DNA from: Azoarcus sp. DD4
Lineage (GTDB): Bacteria > Pseudomonadota > Gammaproteobacteria > Burkholderiales > Rhodocyclaceae
Length of the DNA stretch: 64,000 bases
NCBI RefSeq assembly: GCF_006496635.1
Contig: NZ_CP022958.1
Location: forward strand, 124,001-188,000
Direction of reading: 5' to 3'
Both the position numbers and the translations under genes were made by a program. The first letter of the stretch is position 1. Each line of letters begins with the position of its first letter. Of this stretch, positions 50,710 through 59,101 are shown piece by piece. The notes below the pieces were generated by a model. That model did no database searches. It had not been told where the DNA came from and worked only from the letters and a program-made list of their open reading frames with translations.

Positions 50710-52409
50710 GCCTGGACAAGAACAGCCCCGACCGGGAGATCCTGGGCAGGCTCGGCATCATCGGGCATCCGTGGCATGGCCTGTGCCGCAACGGGGTGCT
50801 GACGCTGCCCAACGGGGCGACGAAGACGTATCCGCAGCCCAGCGGCGGGGCCGCCTGGGTGCTGCGCGTGCCCGGCACGCCGGCGGTGAGCCGCACGGCC
50901 GAGCAGCTCGCGGCCGACGAGGCCGCCGGGATGCAGTGGCTTGATCACGGCATCCTCTCTGGCGACGCGGCGCAGATCTACAGCAAGCCGTTGGGCGTGG
51001 GACGCTGGATCTATGCGGACTCTGCCGGGGATCGCTGGCTCGTGTCGGCGCCGCTGCATGATGTCGCGCTGACGGCAGTCGAGGGAGCGACGATCTCGGT
51101 GCGGTTGAGCCGGTTTGGGGTCGTTGGCGGCGATGCCGAGCATTACGACTACGAGGTGGCCGTGCCCAATCTCGGGCAGGACGGGCCGGCTGTAGCGACC
51201 CCCAACGCCGAGAGCCCGGTCTGGCTGTCCAAGTCGGCACTGCGGCTATTTCGGCACTCGGTGTCGGCGACCGGGGCGCGTGCGGCGTACAGGATCGTAG
51301 TGCCGGTGGATGCGGCCTATTTGCGTACTCAGTGGGACTGGCGGCCAACCGGCTGGGTGGAGCTGGTGATTTCCGGGCCCGGTGATGCGGCATCCGTGAC
51401 AATCAATGTGCTGCGCGACCGCGCAGCAACGATAGGCGAGATGGTTGTCGGCGGCGAAATGGTGCCAACATACCTCTATCAGGAGGTCACGACCAGTACG
51501 GACTCTAGCGCCGCGGGATCGGCGCCGGCGTGCGGCGGCACGATTACCGTCACGTCTGCAACGACGGTGATCGTCGGCGCTGGCGGCCTGGCCGGTGGAA
51601 ACGTGTCGCACGTCACGCGCACCACGGCGATCAACCCCTATCCGATGTACAACGGCGAGGTGACGCGGCGCATTGATACCGTCGTCAGCGTGACATATTC
51701 CGCGCTCGGCGATCCGCAATACACGACGAGCCGGATGATCATCACGACGCGGCGGGAGGATTCTCACTCGCTCGCCGTTGCCGCCGAGCGGCATGATGTC
51801 TATGAATCTGTGTACGACGGCGTTTCGTGCTCGCAGGGTGACATCATCGACAGCACGAATAGGGCGATCGTGGTGACGGCCGACGTGACGGTCACAACGA
51901 CCCTGGTCATCGAGACGCGGGTCGATGGAGTGCTGATCGACTCGTTCGCACCCGGTCCGCACGTTGCCCATACGGTGTCTACGCACAGCGCGACCGGCAC
52001 TGCGCAGGTCAATTTGGACGTTGATGTGTCGCGCGACTCGACGACGACATTTGTTGGGCAGACACAAAGCTCAGCCGATGCGCTGGCGTTCGGCGACTGG
52101 GAGCATCAGCTGCCTGAGAGCGCTTCATGGACATCCGGCGGCGAGCCGACATGGCGTCTGGAGGCGCTGCGTAATCTGGTGCCACTCGCCGCGCTTCTGA
52201 GGGGTAACCCAGGCATCAAATTCCATCTCGCGACAAATGTGATTACGCCGGATGTGATCGGGTACGAGCGACGGAGATATGCCGGCGTGGGGTTTTCGAG
52301 TTGGCATCAGGTCGCTGGTCAAGTGCTGACGACCGTGACAGCCTACGCGAGCCGTCATCCGGTGACCGGAGTCGTTGCAGTCGATTCTGTTCCGGTCTGC
52401 TGGGTTTGA
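50706..52409 (+). CDS. Terminal tail tip or fibre protein
   Basis: A 567-residue, almost entirely beta-strand protein. It begins with an enzyme-like or adaptor segment (LGIIGHPWHGLCRNGVLTLP) and later has repeated Thr/Val-rich strands (RRIDTVVSVTYSALGDPQYT, VVTADVTVTTTLVIETRVDG). It is the last phage gene, where receptor-binding or tail-tip proteins lie. Codon use is less GC-biased towards the 3' end, as in exchanged host-range genes. Confidence 0.6.
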   Translation: MSLDKNSPDREILGRLGIIGHPWHGLCRNGVLTLPNGATKTYPQPSGGAAWVLRVPGTPAVSRTAEQLAADEAAGMQWLDHGILSGDAAQIYSKPLGVGRWIYADSAGDRWLVSAPLHDVALTAVEGATISVRLSRFGVVGGDAEHYDYEVAVPNLGQDGPAVATPNAESPVWLSKSALRLFRHSVSATGARAAYRIVVPVDAAYLRTQWDWRPTGWVELVISGPGDAASVTINVLRDRAATIGEMVVGGEMVPTYLYQEVTTSTDSSAAGSAPACGGTITVTSATTVIVGAGGLAGGNVSHVTRTTAINPYPMYNGEVTRRIDTVVSVTYSALGDPQYTTSRMIITTRREDSHSLAVAAERHDVYESVYDGVSCSQGDIIDSTNRAIVVTADVTVTTTLVIETRVDGVLIDSFAPGPHVAHTVSTHSATGTAQVNLDVDVSRDSTTTFVGQTQSSADALAFGDWEHQLPESASWTSGGEPTWRLEALRNLVPLAALLRGNPGIKFHLATNVITPDVIGYERRRYAGVGFSSWHQVAGQVLTTVTAYASRHPVTGVVAVDSVPVCWV

Positions 52410-52413
52410 CTTC

Positions 52414-52434
52414 GGTATTGCGCAATTCCTTTTT
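52414..52434 (+). terminator. Probable terminator of the late operon
   Basis: GGTATTGCGCAATTCC, containing the perfect palindrome ATTGCGCAAT (52417-52426), followed by TTTTT. It lies a few bases after the last phage stop and before the right end. Confidence 0.6.
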
Positions 52435-52460
52435 ACGCTACTCAAGTCGGTTGTGATCTA

Positions 52461-52502
52461 GTTTTCGTGCTCTAAGCCGCTGAATTTTCGCGGCGCGCTT
52501 CA
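52461..52502 (-). repeat. Right prophage end with two transposase boxes
   Basis: Read on the minus strand it starts TGAAGCGCGCCGCGAAAATT, with GAAAA boxes at 52489-52485 and 52466-52462, again 23 bp apart and at the same distance from the tip as at the left end. Confidence 0.85.
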
Positions 52503-52508
52503 CAATAC
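52503..52508. repeat. Target-site duplication, right copy (CAATAC)
   Basis: Direct copy of 10619-10624. Removing the prophage and one copy gives a continuous 219-bp amn-liv intergenic region. Confidence 0.85.
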
Positions 52509-52641
52509 GGTACCGCACGTAACATTCGATACATTTCAGCAATGCTGTTGCAAAGGTCTTCGCCTAGCCTCGGCTCCGCAATGCCAGTGGGGAGATTCCA
52601 GGTGCATCGCGCCAGGATCCAGAACAAGAACAGGACCGATC

Positions 52642-53409
52642 ATGAGCGAGTTCATTCTCGAAACAACGGGGCTCACCAAGGAGTTCAAAGGCTTCGTTGC
52701 CGTGTCTGGCGTGGACCTCAAGGTCCAGCGCGGTCACATCCATGCCTTGATCGGCCCCAACGGCGCCGGCAAGACCACCGTTTTCAACCTGCTGACCAAG
52801 TTCCTGCCGCCGACGGCCGGCAGCATCCGCTTCGAGGGTGAGGACATCACCCGCGAGGCGCCGGCGGTGACCGCGCGCCGCGGGTTGATCCGGTCCTTCC
52901 AGATTTCCGCCACCTTCCCCAAGCTCACCGTGCTGGAGAACGTGCGCATCGGCCTGCAGCGCAAGCTCGGCACCGGCTTTCACTTCTGGCGCTCGGAAAA
53001 GTCGCTCGACGTGCTGAACGACAGGGCCATGGCGCTGCTGGAGTCGGTGGATCTCGGCCAGTTCGCCGACACCATTACCGCCGAGATGCCCTACGGCCGC
53101 AAGCGGGCGCTGGAGATCGCGACGACGCTGGCGCTCGAGCCGACCATGATGCTGCTCGACGAACCCACCCAGGGCATGGGCCACGAGGACATCGAGCGGG
53201 TGGTGGCGCTGATCCGCAAGGTGGCCGAGAACCGCACCATCCTGATGGTGGAGCACAACCTGTCGGTGGTCGCCAACCTGTGCGACCGCATCACCGTGTT
53301 GACGCGCGGCAGCATCCTCGCCGAAGGCAGCTACGAGGAAGTATCGAAGAATCCCAAGGTGCTCGAAGCCTATGTCGGTTCCGACGACATGGCCGACGCC
53401 CACCACTAG
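52642..53409 (+). CDS. livG: Branched-chain amino-acid-type ABC transporter ATPase (LivG)
   Basis: A 255-residue ATPase of the HAAT importer family. Walker A GPNGAGKTT, the family-specific Q-loop context RSFQISATFPKLTVLENVRI, signature AEMPYGRKRALEIA, Walker B MMLLDEPTQGM and switch His in MVEHNLSVV are all present. It is the first gene of a five-gene operon. It lies 133 bases after the prophage target duplication, so its promoter region is now next to phage DNA. Confidence 0.9.
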   Translation: MSEFILETTGLTKEFKGFVAVSGVDLKVQRGHIHALIGPNGAGKTTVFNLLTKFLPPTAGSIRFEGEDITREAPAVTARRGLIRSFQISATFPKLTVLENVRIGLQRKLGTGFHFWRSEKSLDVLNDRAMALLESVDLGQFADTITAEMPYGRKRALEIATTLALEPTMMLLDEPTQGMGHEDIERVVALIRKVAENRTILMVEHNLSVVANLCDRITVLTRGSILAEGSYEEVSKNPKVLEAYVGSDDMADAHH

Positions 53410-53425
53410 GCCGAGGCCACGACCC

Positions 53426-54148
53426 ATGACCAGCGCCTTCGAACCCCATGCCGAAATGCTGCGGATCAGCGATCTGCACGCCTTCTACGGCGAATCCCAC
53501 ATCCTCCACGGCATCGACCTGCAGGTCGCGCGCGGCGAATGCATCACCCTGCTCGGCCGCAACGGCTCCGGCCGCTCGACCACGCTGAAGTCCATCCTCG
53601 GCCTGGTCGGCCGCCGCAGCGGCTCCATCATGGTCAATGGCAAGGACGTGATCGCCGAGCCCACTCACCGCATGGCCCGCCACGGCATCGGCTACGTGCC
53701 GGAGGAACGCGCCATCTTCGCCTCGCTGTCGGCCGAGGAGAATCTGCTGCTGCCGCCGCAGGTGGCCAGCGGCGGCATGAGCGTGGACGAGATCTACAAG
53801 ATGTTCCCCAACCTGCTGGAGCGCCGCAACAGCCCGGGTACCAAGCTGTCCGGCGGCGAACAGCAGATGCTGGCGATGGCCCGCGTGCTGCGTACCGGCG
53901 CCAAGCTGCTGCTGCTCGACGAGATTACCGAAGGCCTGGCACCGGTCATCGTCAAGAAGCTGGGCGAAGTCATCACCGAACTGAAATCGCGGGGTTTCAC
54001 CATCGTGCTGGTGGAGCAGAACTTCCGCTTTGCCGCACCGCTCGCCGATCGCCACTACGTGCTCGAGCACGGCGAGATCATCGCCACCATCCCCAAGGAA
54101 GAACTTCCCGGCAGGATGGACTGGCTGCACCAGACGCTCGGGGTCTGA
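53426..54148 (+). CDS. livF: Liv-type ABC transporter ATPase (LivF) with Arg in Walker A
   Basis: A 240-residue LivF-type ATPase. The signature LSGGEQQMLAMARVL, Walker B KLLLLDEITEGL and EQNFRFAAPLADR (Gln in place of the common switch His, usual for LivF) are intact. The Walker A reads GRNGSGRSTT, so the nucleotide-binding Lys is Arg (residue 50, codon 53573-53575). LivG has a normal Walker A, so one of the two sites in the heterodimer may be degenerate. Confidence 0.88.
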   Translation: MTSAFEPHAEMLRISDLHAFYGESHILHGIDLQVARGECITLLGRNGSGRSTTLKSILGLVGRRSGSIMVNGKDVIAEPTHRMARHGIGYVPEERAIFASLSAEENLLLPPQVASGGMSVDEIYKMFPNLLERRNSPGTKLSGGEQQMLAMARVLRTGAKLLLLDEITEGLAPVIVKKLGEVITELKSRGFTIVLVEQNFRFAAPLADRHYVLEHGEIIATIPKEELPGRMDWLHQTLGV

Positions 54149-54183
54149 CCCGGCGCGCCACCACAAGGAACGGAGACGAGACC

Positions 54184-55398
54184 ATGCACACGAAGAAGCT
54201 GTTGAGCGCCGCCTGTACTGCGGCCCTGGCCCTGCTGGCGACCGGCGCCCAGGCGCAGATTTCCGGCAACACGGTGAAGATCGGCGTGCTCACCGACATG
54301 TCGGGCACCTATTCCGACCTCGCCGGCCCGGGCGCGGTGCTCGCCACGCAGATGGCGATCGAGGACTTCATCGCCAAGGAAAAGCCGGCCTTCAAGGTCG
54401 AGATGGTGTCCGCCGACCACCAGAACAAGGCCGACATCGCCTCCAACAAGGCGCGCGAGTGGTTCGAGCGCGAGGGTGTCGATACCGCCACCGAGCTGGT
54501 CACCACCTCGACCGCGCTGGCGGTGATGAAGGTGGCCAAGGAGATGAACCGCGTTGCGCTGATGAGCGGTCCGGCCTCCACGCCGATCACCAACGAGCAG
54601 TGCAACGACGTCACCGTCCACTACACCTACGATACCTACGCGCTCGCCAACGGCACCGCCAAGGCGGTGACCCAGCAGGGCGGCAAGAACTGGTTCTTCC
54701 TCACCGCCGACTACGCCTTCGGCCAGTCGCTGGAGAAGGATTCCTCCGCCGTGGTCGTGGCCAATGGCGGCAAGGTGGTCGGCTCGGTGCGCCACCCCTT
54801 CCCTGCCTCGGACTTCTCGTCCTTCCTGCTGCAGGCGCAGGCCTCCAACGCGCAGATCATCGGTCTCGCCAACGCCGGCGCGGACACCACCAACGCGATC
54901 AAGCAGGCTGCCGAATTCGGCATCACGCCCAAGCAGCAGCTCGCCGGCCTGCTGATGTTCATCTCCGACGTGCATTCGCTGGGCCTCAAGAACGCCCAGG
55001 GCATGTACCTCACCACCGGCTTCTACTGGGATCTCAACGACGAGACCCGCGCCTGGTCCAAGCGCTTCTTCGATAAGCAGCGCCGCATGCCGACCATGGT
55101 GCAGGCGGGCCAGTATTCCTCGGTGCTGCACTACCTGAAGGCGGTGAAGGCCGCCGGCAGCGACGAGGCCCCCAAGGTGATGGCGCAGATGAAGAAGACG
55201 CCGATCAACGACTTCTTCGCCAAGAACGGCCAGATCCGCGAGGACGGCCGCATGATCCACGACATGTACCTGGTGCAGGTGAAGAAGCCGGACGAATCCA
55301 AGTACCCGTGGGATTACTACCACGTGAAGCAGGTGATTCCGGCGGCCGAGGCCTTCCAGCCGCTGGCGCTGTCGCGTTGCCCGCTGGTCAAGAAGTGA
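54184..55398 (+). CDS. ABC transporter periplasmic binding protein (Liv type)
   Basis: A 404-residue binding protein with a Sec signal peptide (MHTKKLLSAACTAALALLAT, GAQAQ). The mature start ISGNTVKIGVLTDMSGTYSD and the core with SADHQNKADIASNKAREWFE are those of the HAAT binding-protein family, which includes receptors for branched-chain amino acids, urea and aromatic acids. The ligand is not clear; this subgroup is frequent in aromatic-degrading betaproteobacteria. It lies after the ATPase genes. Confidence 0.88.
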   Translation: MHTKKLLSAACTAALALLATGAQAQISGNTVKIGVLTDMSGTYSDLAGPGAVLATQMAIEDFIAKEKPAFKVEMVSADHQNKADIASNKAREWFEREGVDTATELVTTSTALAVMKVAKEMNRVALMSGPASTPITNEQCNDVTVHYTYDTYALANGTAKAVTQQGGKNWFFLTADYAFGQSLEKDSSAVVVANGGKVVGSVRHPFPASDFSSFLLQAQASNAQIIGLANAGADTTNAIKQAAEFGITPKQQLAGLLMFISDVHSLGLKNAQGMYLTTGFYWDLNDETRAWSKRFFDKQRRMPTMVQAGQYSSVLHYLKAVKAAGSDEAPKVMAQMKKTPINDFFAKNGQIREDGRMIHDMYLVQVKKPDESKYPWDYYHVKQVIPAAEAFQPLALSRCPLVKK

Positions 55399-55418
55399 TC
55401 TGATCCACCACGACGCGC

Positions 55419-55438
55419 GGGGCGGCCGGTGCCGCCCC
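55419..55438 (+). repeat. Strong hairpin between binding-protein and permease genes
   Basis: GGGGCGGC-CGGT-GCCGCCCC, a perfect 8-bp stem with a 4-base loop and no T-run. Such hairpins after a binding-protein gene commonly protect its mRNA so that it is made in excess over the permeases (inference). Confidence 0.65.
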
Positions 55439-55454
55439 CGCTCGGGAGCCGCCC

Positions 55455-56339
55455 ATGGAAATCTTCGGAGTGCCGAGTGCGCTGTTCGGCAGCCAGCTGC
55501 TGATCGGCCTGATCAACGGCTCGTTTTACGCCATCCTCAGCCTGGGGCTGGCGATCATCTTCGGCTTGCTCAACATCATCAACTTCGCCCATGGGGCGCA
55601 GTACATGATGGGCGCGTTCGTCGCCTGGATCGCGCTCACCAAGTTCGGCATCAATTACTGGGTGGCGCTGCTGTTGTCGCCCATCCTCATCGGCGCGCTC
55701 GGCGTGGTGCTCGAACGCACGATGCTGCGCAAGCTGTACAAGCTCGACCACCTCTACGGGCTGCTGCTCACCTTCGGCCTGGCGCTGATCTTCGAAGGCG
55801 TGTTCCGCGACCAGTACGGCATTTCCGGTCAGGCCTACGAGGTGCCGGACGCGCTCAAGGGCGGCGTCAACCTCGGCTTCATGTTCATGCCGATCTACCG
55901 CGGCTGGGTGGTGGTGGCGGCGCTGGCGGTGTGCTTCGGCACCTGGTTCATGATCGAAAAGACCAAGCTCGGCGCCTACCTGCGCGCCGGCACCGAGAAC
56001 CCGCAGATCGTGCAGGCGCTGGGCATCAACGTGCCGCTGCTGATCACCTTCACCTACGGCTACGGCGTGGCGCTCGCCGCCTTTGCCGGCGTGCTCGCCG
56101 CGCCGATCTACCAGGTCAGCCCGCAGATGGGCGCCAACCTCATCATCGTGGTGTTCGCGGTGGTGGTGATCGGCGGCATGGGCTCGATCATGGGCTCCAT
56201 CGTCACCGGCCTCGGTCTCGGCCTGATCGAGGGCCTGACCCGGGTGTTCTACCCCGAGGCTTCGGCGGTGGTGGTCTTCTTCATCATGGTGATCGTGCTG
56301 CTGGTGCGCCCCGCCGGCCTGTTCGGCAAGGCCGCCTGA
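55455..56339 (+). CDS. livH: Liv-type ABC transporter permease (LivH)
   Basis: A 294-residue inner-membrane permease with eight or so hydrophobic segments. The family start LLIGLINGSFYAILSLGLAI, then FGLLNIINFAHGAQYMMGAF, and the coupling region KTKLGAYLRAGTENPQIVQA, LGINV are diagnostic. It pairs with LivM to form the channel. Confidence 0.92.
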   Translation: MEIFGVPSALFGSQLLIGLINGSFYAILSLGLAIIFGLLNIINFAHGAQYMMGAFVAWIALTKFGINYWVALLLSPILIGALGVVLERTMLRKLYKLDHLYGLLLTFGLALIFEGVFRDQYGISGQAYEVPDALKGGVNLGFMFMPIYRGWVVVAALAVCFGTWFMIEKTKLGAYLRAGTENPQIVQALGINVPLLITFTYGYGVALAAFAGVLAAPIYQVSPQMGANLIIVVFAVVVIGGMGSIMGSIVTGLGLGLIEGLTRVFYPEASAVVVFFIMVIVLLVRPAGLFGKAA

Positions 56340-56362
56340 GGCGTGCGACAAGGAAACCGCTC

Positions 56363-57319
56363 ATGAGCCAGAACAACAATTCGCTCTTCGCCCGCGCCAC
56401 GCCGCTGCTGTTCGGTGCGCTCTTCGTCATCGGGCTGGTGGCACCCTTCGCGGTCTATCCCACCTTCCTGATGAAGATCCTGTGCTTCGGGCTCTTCGCC
56501 TGCGCCTTCAACCTGCTGCTCGGCTTCGCCGGCCTGCTGTCCTTCGGCCACGCCGCCTTCCTCGGCAGCGCCGGCTACGTCTGCGGCATGCTGGTGCGCG
56601 ACCTCGGCGTCACCCCGGAGGTGGGCATCATCGGCGGCACGCTGGCGGCCGGCGTGCTCGGCTGGGTGTTCGGCGTGCTGGCGATCCGCCGCAGCGGCAT
56701 CTACTTCGCGATGATCACGCTGGCGCTGTCGCAGATGGTGTTCTTCTTCGCGCTGCAGTGGAAGGCGACCGGCGGCGAGGACGGCCTGCAGGGCGTGCCG
56801 CGCGGCCACCTGTTCGGCCTCATCGACCTCAACAACAACATCGCCATGTACTACCTGGTGTTCGCGGTGTTCTGCATCGGCTTCTTCATCATCCACCGCG
56901 CCATCCACTCGCCCTTCGGCCAGATCCTCAAGGCCATCCGCGAGAACGAGCCGCGCGCGATCTCGCTCGGCTACGACGTCAGCAAGTACAAGCTGCTCGC
57001 CTTCGTGCTGTCGGCCGCGCTTGCCGGGCTGGCTGGTGCCACCAAGACCCTGGTGTTCCAGCTCGCCTCGCTCACCGACGTGCATTGGCACATGTCGGGC
57101 GAGGTGGTGCTGATGACCCTGCTCGGCGGCCTCGGCACCATCCTCGGTCCGCTGGTCGGCGCCGGGGTGATCGTCAGCTTGCAGAGCGAGCTGGCCGACA
57201 AGGTCGGCTCCTGGGTGACGGTGATCATGGGGCTGATCTTCGTGCTGTGCGTGCTGCTGTTCCGCCGCGGCATCGTGGGCGAGATCCAGGCGCTGATCCG
57301 GCGCGCCGGCATCAACTGA
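56363..57319 (+). CDS. livM: Liv-type ABC transporter permease (LivM)
   Basis: A 318-residue permease. Typical motifs are CAFNLLLGFAGLLSFGHAAF, RRSGIYFAMITLALSQMVFF and the coupling helix FGQILKAIRENEPRAISLGY. It is the last gene of the operon, starting 23 bases after livH, and is followed by a convergent gene with no clear terminator. Confidence 0.92.
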   Translation: MSQNNNSLFARATPLLFGALFVIGLVAPFAVYPTFLMKILCFGLFACAFNLLLGFAGLLSFGHAAFLGSAGYVCGMLVRDLGVTPEVGIIGGTLAAGVLGWVFGVLAIRRSGIYFAMITLALSQMVFFFALQWKATGGEDGLQGVPRGHLFGLIDLNNNIAMYYLVFAVFCIGFFIIHRAIHSPFGQILKAIRENEPRAISLGYDVSKYKLLAFVLSAALAGLAGATKTLVFQLASLTDVHWHMSGEVVLMTLLGGLGTILGPLVGAGVIVSLQSELADKVGSWVTVIMGLIFVLCVLLFRRGIVGEIQALIRRAGIN

Positions 57320-57353
57320 CAACAAGGAGAGGGTGAGGGGAGGCGGCGGGCGT

Positions 57354-58406
57354 TCAGCCTGCCGCAGCGCCGTCCGCCGCGGGTCTTGCCGCGCGCGGGC
57401 GGCGTTCCATTTTCACCACCCGCGCGCGCAGCTGGCCGCAGCCGCCTTCGACGTCCTGCCCGGCCGACTGGCGCAGCTTGGCGAGCACGCCGTTGCGGTG
57501 CAGATAAGCCGCCCGTTCCGCCGCCACCTCCCGGCTGGGCCGGCGGAACTCGAGTTCGGGCACGCTGTTGTAGGGGATCAGGTTCATGAGCGCGTACTTG
57601 CCGCGCAACAGCCGGACGATGCCGTCCATCTCCTCCATGCTGTCGTTCACGCCTTCGATCAGCGTCCATTGGTACTGGATCGGGTAGCCGGTGGCGCGCG
57701 CGTAACGCTCGCCCAACTCCACCAGTTCTTCCGGCGCGATCTGCGGCGCGCGCGGCAGCAAGCGGGTTCGCAGTTCGGCGTTGGTGGTGTGCAGCGACAG
57801 CGCCAGCGCCGGCTTCACCTGCTGTTGCGGCAGGCGCTCGAACACCCGGTAGTCGCCGACGGTGGAAAACACCAGGTTCTTGTGGCCGATGCCGCCGGCG
57901 GTGCCGAGCAGATCGATCGCTTCGAGCACGTTGTCGAGGTTGTGGGCCGGCTCGCCCATGCCCATGAACACCACCTTCTTCACCGGCCGCAGCCCGCGCG
58001 CCAGCACCACCTGGGCAACGATCTCGGCGCTGCCCAACTGGCGCAGCAGGCCTTCGCGTCCGGTCATGCAGAACACGCAGCCGACCGCGCAGCCGAGCTG
58101 GGTCGAGACGCACAGGCCGTCGCGCAGCAGCAGCACGCTCTCCACCGTCTGGCCGTCGGCAAGCTCCACCAGCAGGCGCGCGGAACCGTCCTCGCCCGGA
58201 TGCTGCGAACGCAGCTTCGCCAGGCCTTCCAGCTCGGCGGTGAGGGCGGGCAGCTCCTCGCGCAGCGCGAGCGGCAGGAAGTCCTTGGCGGCCTGGCGGC
58301 GGTTATCGACGGAGGTGCGTTGCACCCAGGCACGCAGCACCCGCTGCTCGTGGGCAGGCTTGGCGCCGAGTGCGCGCAGGCGTTGGGAGATGTGTTCGAT
58401 GCGCAT
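57354..58406 (-). CDS. RlmN-type radical SAM methyltransferase
   Basis: A 350-residue radical SAM enzyme of the RlmN/Cfr family, which methylates an adenine of 23S rRNA and, in RlmN, tRNA. The cluster ligands are in GCAVGCVFCMTGREG (Cys106, 110, 113). MGMGEPAHNLDNV, the GxIxGxxD-like TLIEGVNDSMEE and the second catalytic Cys in GQDVEGGCGQL are present. Sequence details differ somewhat from housekeeping RlmN (for example the N-terminal AWVQRTSVDNRRQAAKDFLP), so it may be a paralogue. Confidence 0.85.
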   Translation of the reverse strand: MRIEHISQRLRALGAKPAHEQRVLRAWVQRTSVDNRRQAAKDFLPLALREELPALTAELEGLAKLRSQHPGEDGSARLLVELADGQTVESVLLLRDGLCVSTQLGCAVGCVFCMTGREGLLRQLGSAEIVAQVVLARGLRPVKKVVFMGMGEPAHNLDNVLEAIDLLGTAGGIGHKNLVFSTVGDYRVFERLPQQQVKPALALSLHTTNAELRTRLLPRAPQIAPEELVELGERYARATGYPIQYQWTLIEGVNDSMEEMDGIVRLLRGKYALMNLIPYNSVPELEFRRPSREVAAERAAYLHRNGVLAKLRQSAGQDVEGGCGQLRARVVKMERRPRAARPAADGAAAG

Positions 58407-58575
58407 GAGGGGGTGGATGGTAGCGCGGAACGGGGCGAAGGCGGAGGGGGTGGGTCCGGGGCTGGAGGCGGGCTGTGCGCGGCGCGTATCGGCAGTGGAT
58501 TCGCCGATGACTTGGGCATACGCTTTCGGGCTGAATATCGAGGCTGCCAAGCGCAGCAAATCCGGGGACGAGGCC

Positions 58576-59031
58576 ATGAATCTGGTCGAAGAAATCCGCC
58601 AGGCCTGGGGCTGGATAGGGATCCGGCCCGCCGAGGTCGTGGGCGAGAACAATTTCGGCAACCTGATCGTCAAGGACGAGGACGGCTGCTACTGGCGGAT
58701 CTGCCCGGAGGACCTGACCTGTGAAGTCATCGCCACCGATCGTGCCGAGCTGGATGCGCTGGCCAACGATCAGGACTTCCTGCGCGACTGGTACATGGCG
58801 CCGCTGGTCGAGTGGGCTGAGGAAACGCTCGGGCCGCTGACCGAGGGGCGCAAGTACTGCCTGAAGATCCCGAGCGTGCTTGGCGGGGTTTTCGCGCCCG
58901 ACAACCTTGCCACCATCTCGCAGTCCGAGCTCGTGCGCGCGTCGGGCGATCTGGCGCGGCAGATCCAGGATCTGCCGGACGGCGCACGCATTCAGCTGCG
59001 GCTGAAGGGCGACGAAGGCGGCCGCGACTGA
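58576..59031 (+). CDS. DUF1851 / Tdi1-type immunity-like protein
   Basis: A 151-residue protein. NLIVKDEDGCYWRICPEDLT, then YCLKIPSVLGGVFAPDNLAT, ISQSELVRASGDLARQIQDL match the DUF1851 domain, named after the Tdi1 immunity protein of a type VI secretion toxin. No toxin gene lies next to it. Many family members are orphans and may have a housekeeping role. Confidence 0.75.
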   Translation: MNLVEEIRQAWGWIGIRPAEVVGENNFGNLIVKDEDGCYWRICPEDLTCEVIATDRAELDALANDQDFLRDWYMAPLVEWAEETLGPLTEGRKYCLKIPSVLGGVFAPDNLATISQSELVRASGDLARQIQDLPDGARIQLRLKGDEGGRD

Positions 59032-59055
59032 CTTTCCCTGCAAGGAGGCATCGAC

Positions 59056-59085
59056 ATGCGCGTGCGCGGCTTTCGCAATTACTGA
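59056..59085 (+). CDS. Nine-codon leader ORF before yidD
   Basis: ATG at 59056 with a strong AAGGAGG nine bases upstream encodes MRVRGFRNY and stops at TGA 59083-59085. A plus-one shift at that stop would fuse it in frame to the YidD-like coding region. It could be a leader peptide or the true yidD start with a frameshift. Confidence 0.4.
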   Translation: MRVRGFRNY

Positions 59086-59101
59086 CTTTGAGGAGGCCGA
59101 C

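Larger units (their letters stand above)
10625..52502. mobile_element. Complete transposable (Mu/BcepMu-type) prophage, 41,878 bp
   Basis: The boundaries are defined by inverted termini (TGA followed by two GAAAA boxes 23 bp apart at each end) and a 6-bp target duplication. Inside are a DDE transposase, a transposition ATPase, Mor and GemA proteins, lysis, terminase, portal, capsid, connector and tail genes, with no evident disruption of an essential module. The leftward early arm and rightward late arm meet near 22.8-22.9 kb, the divergent layout I recall for BcepMu. The tail module lacks sheath genes. The prophage appears intact and could be inducible. Confidence 0.93.
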
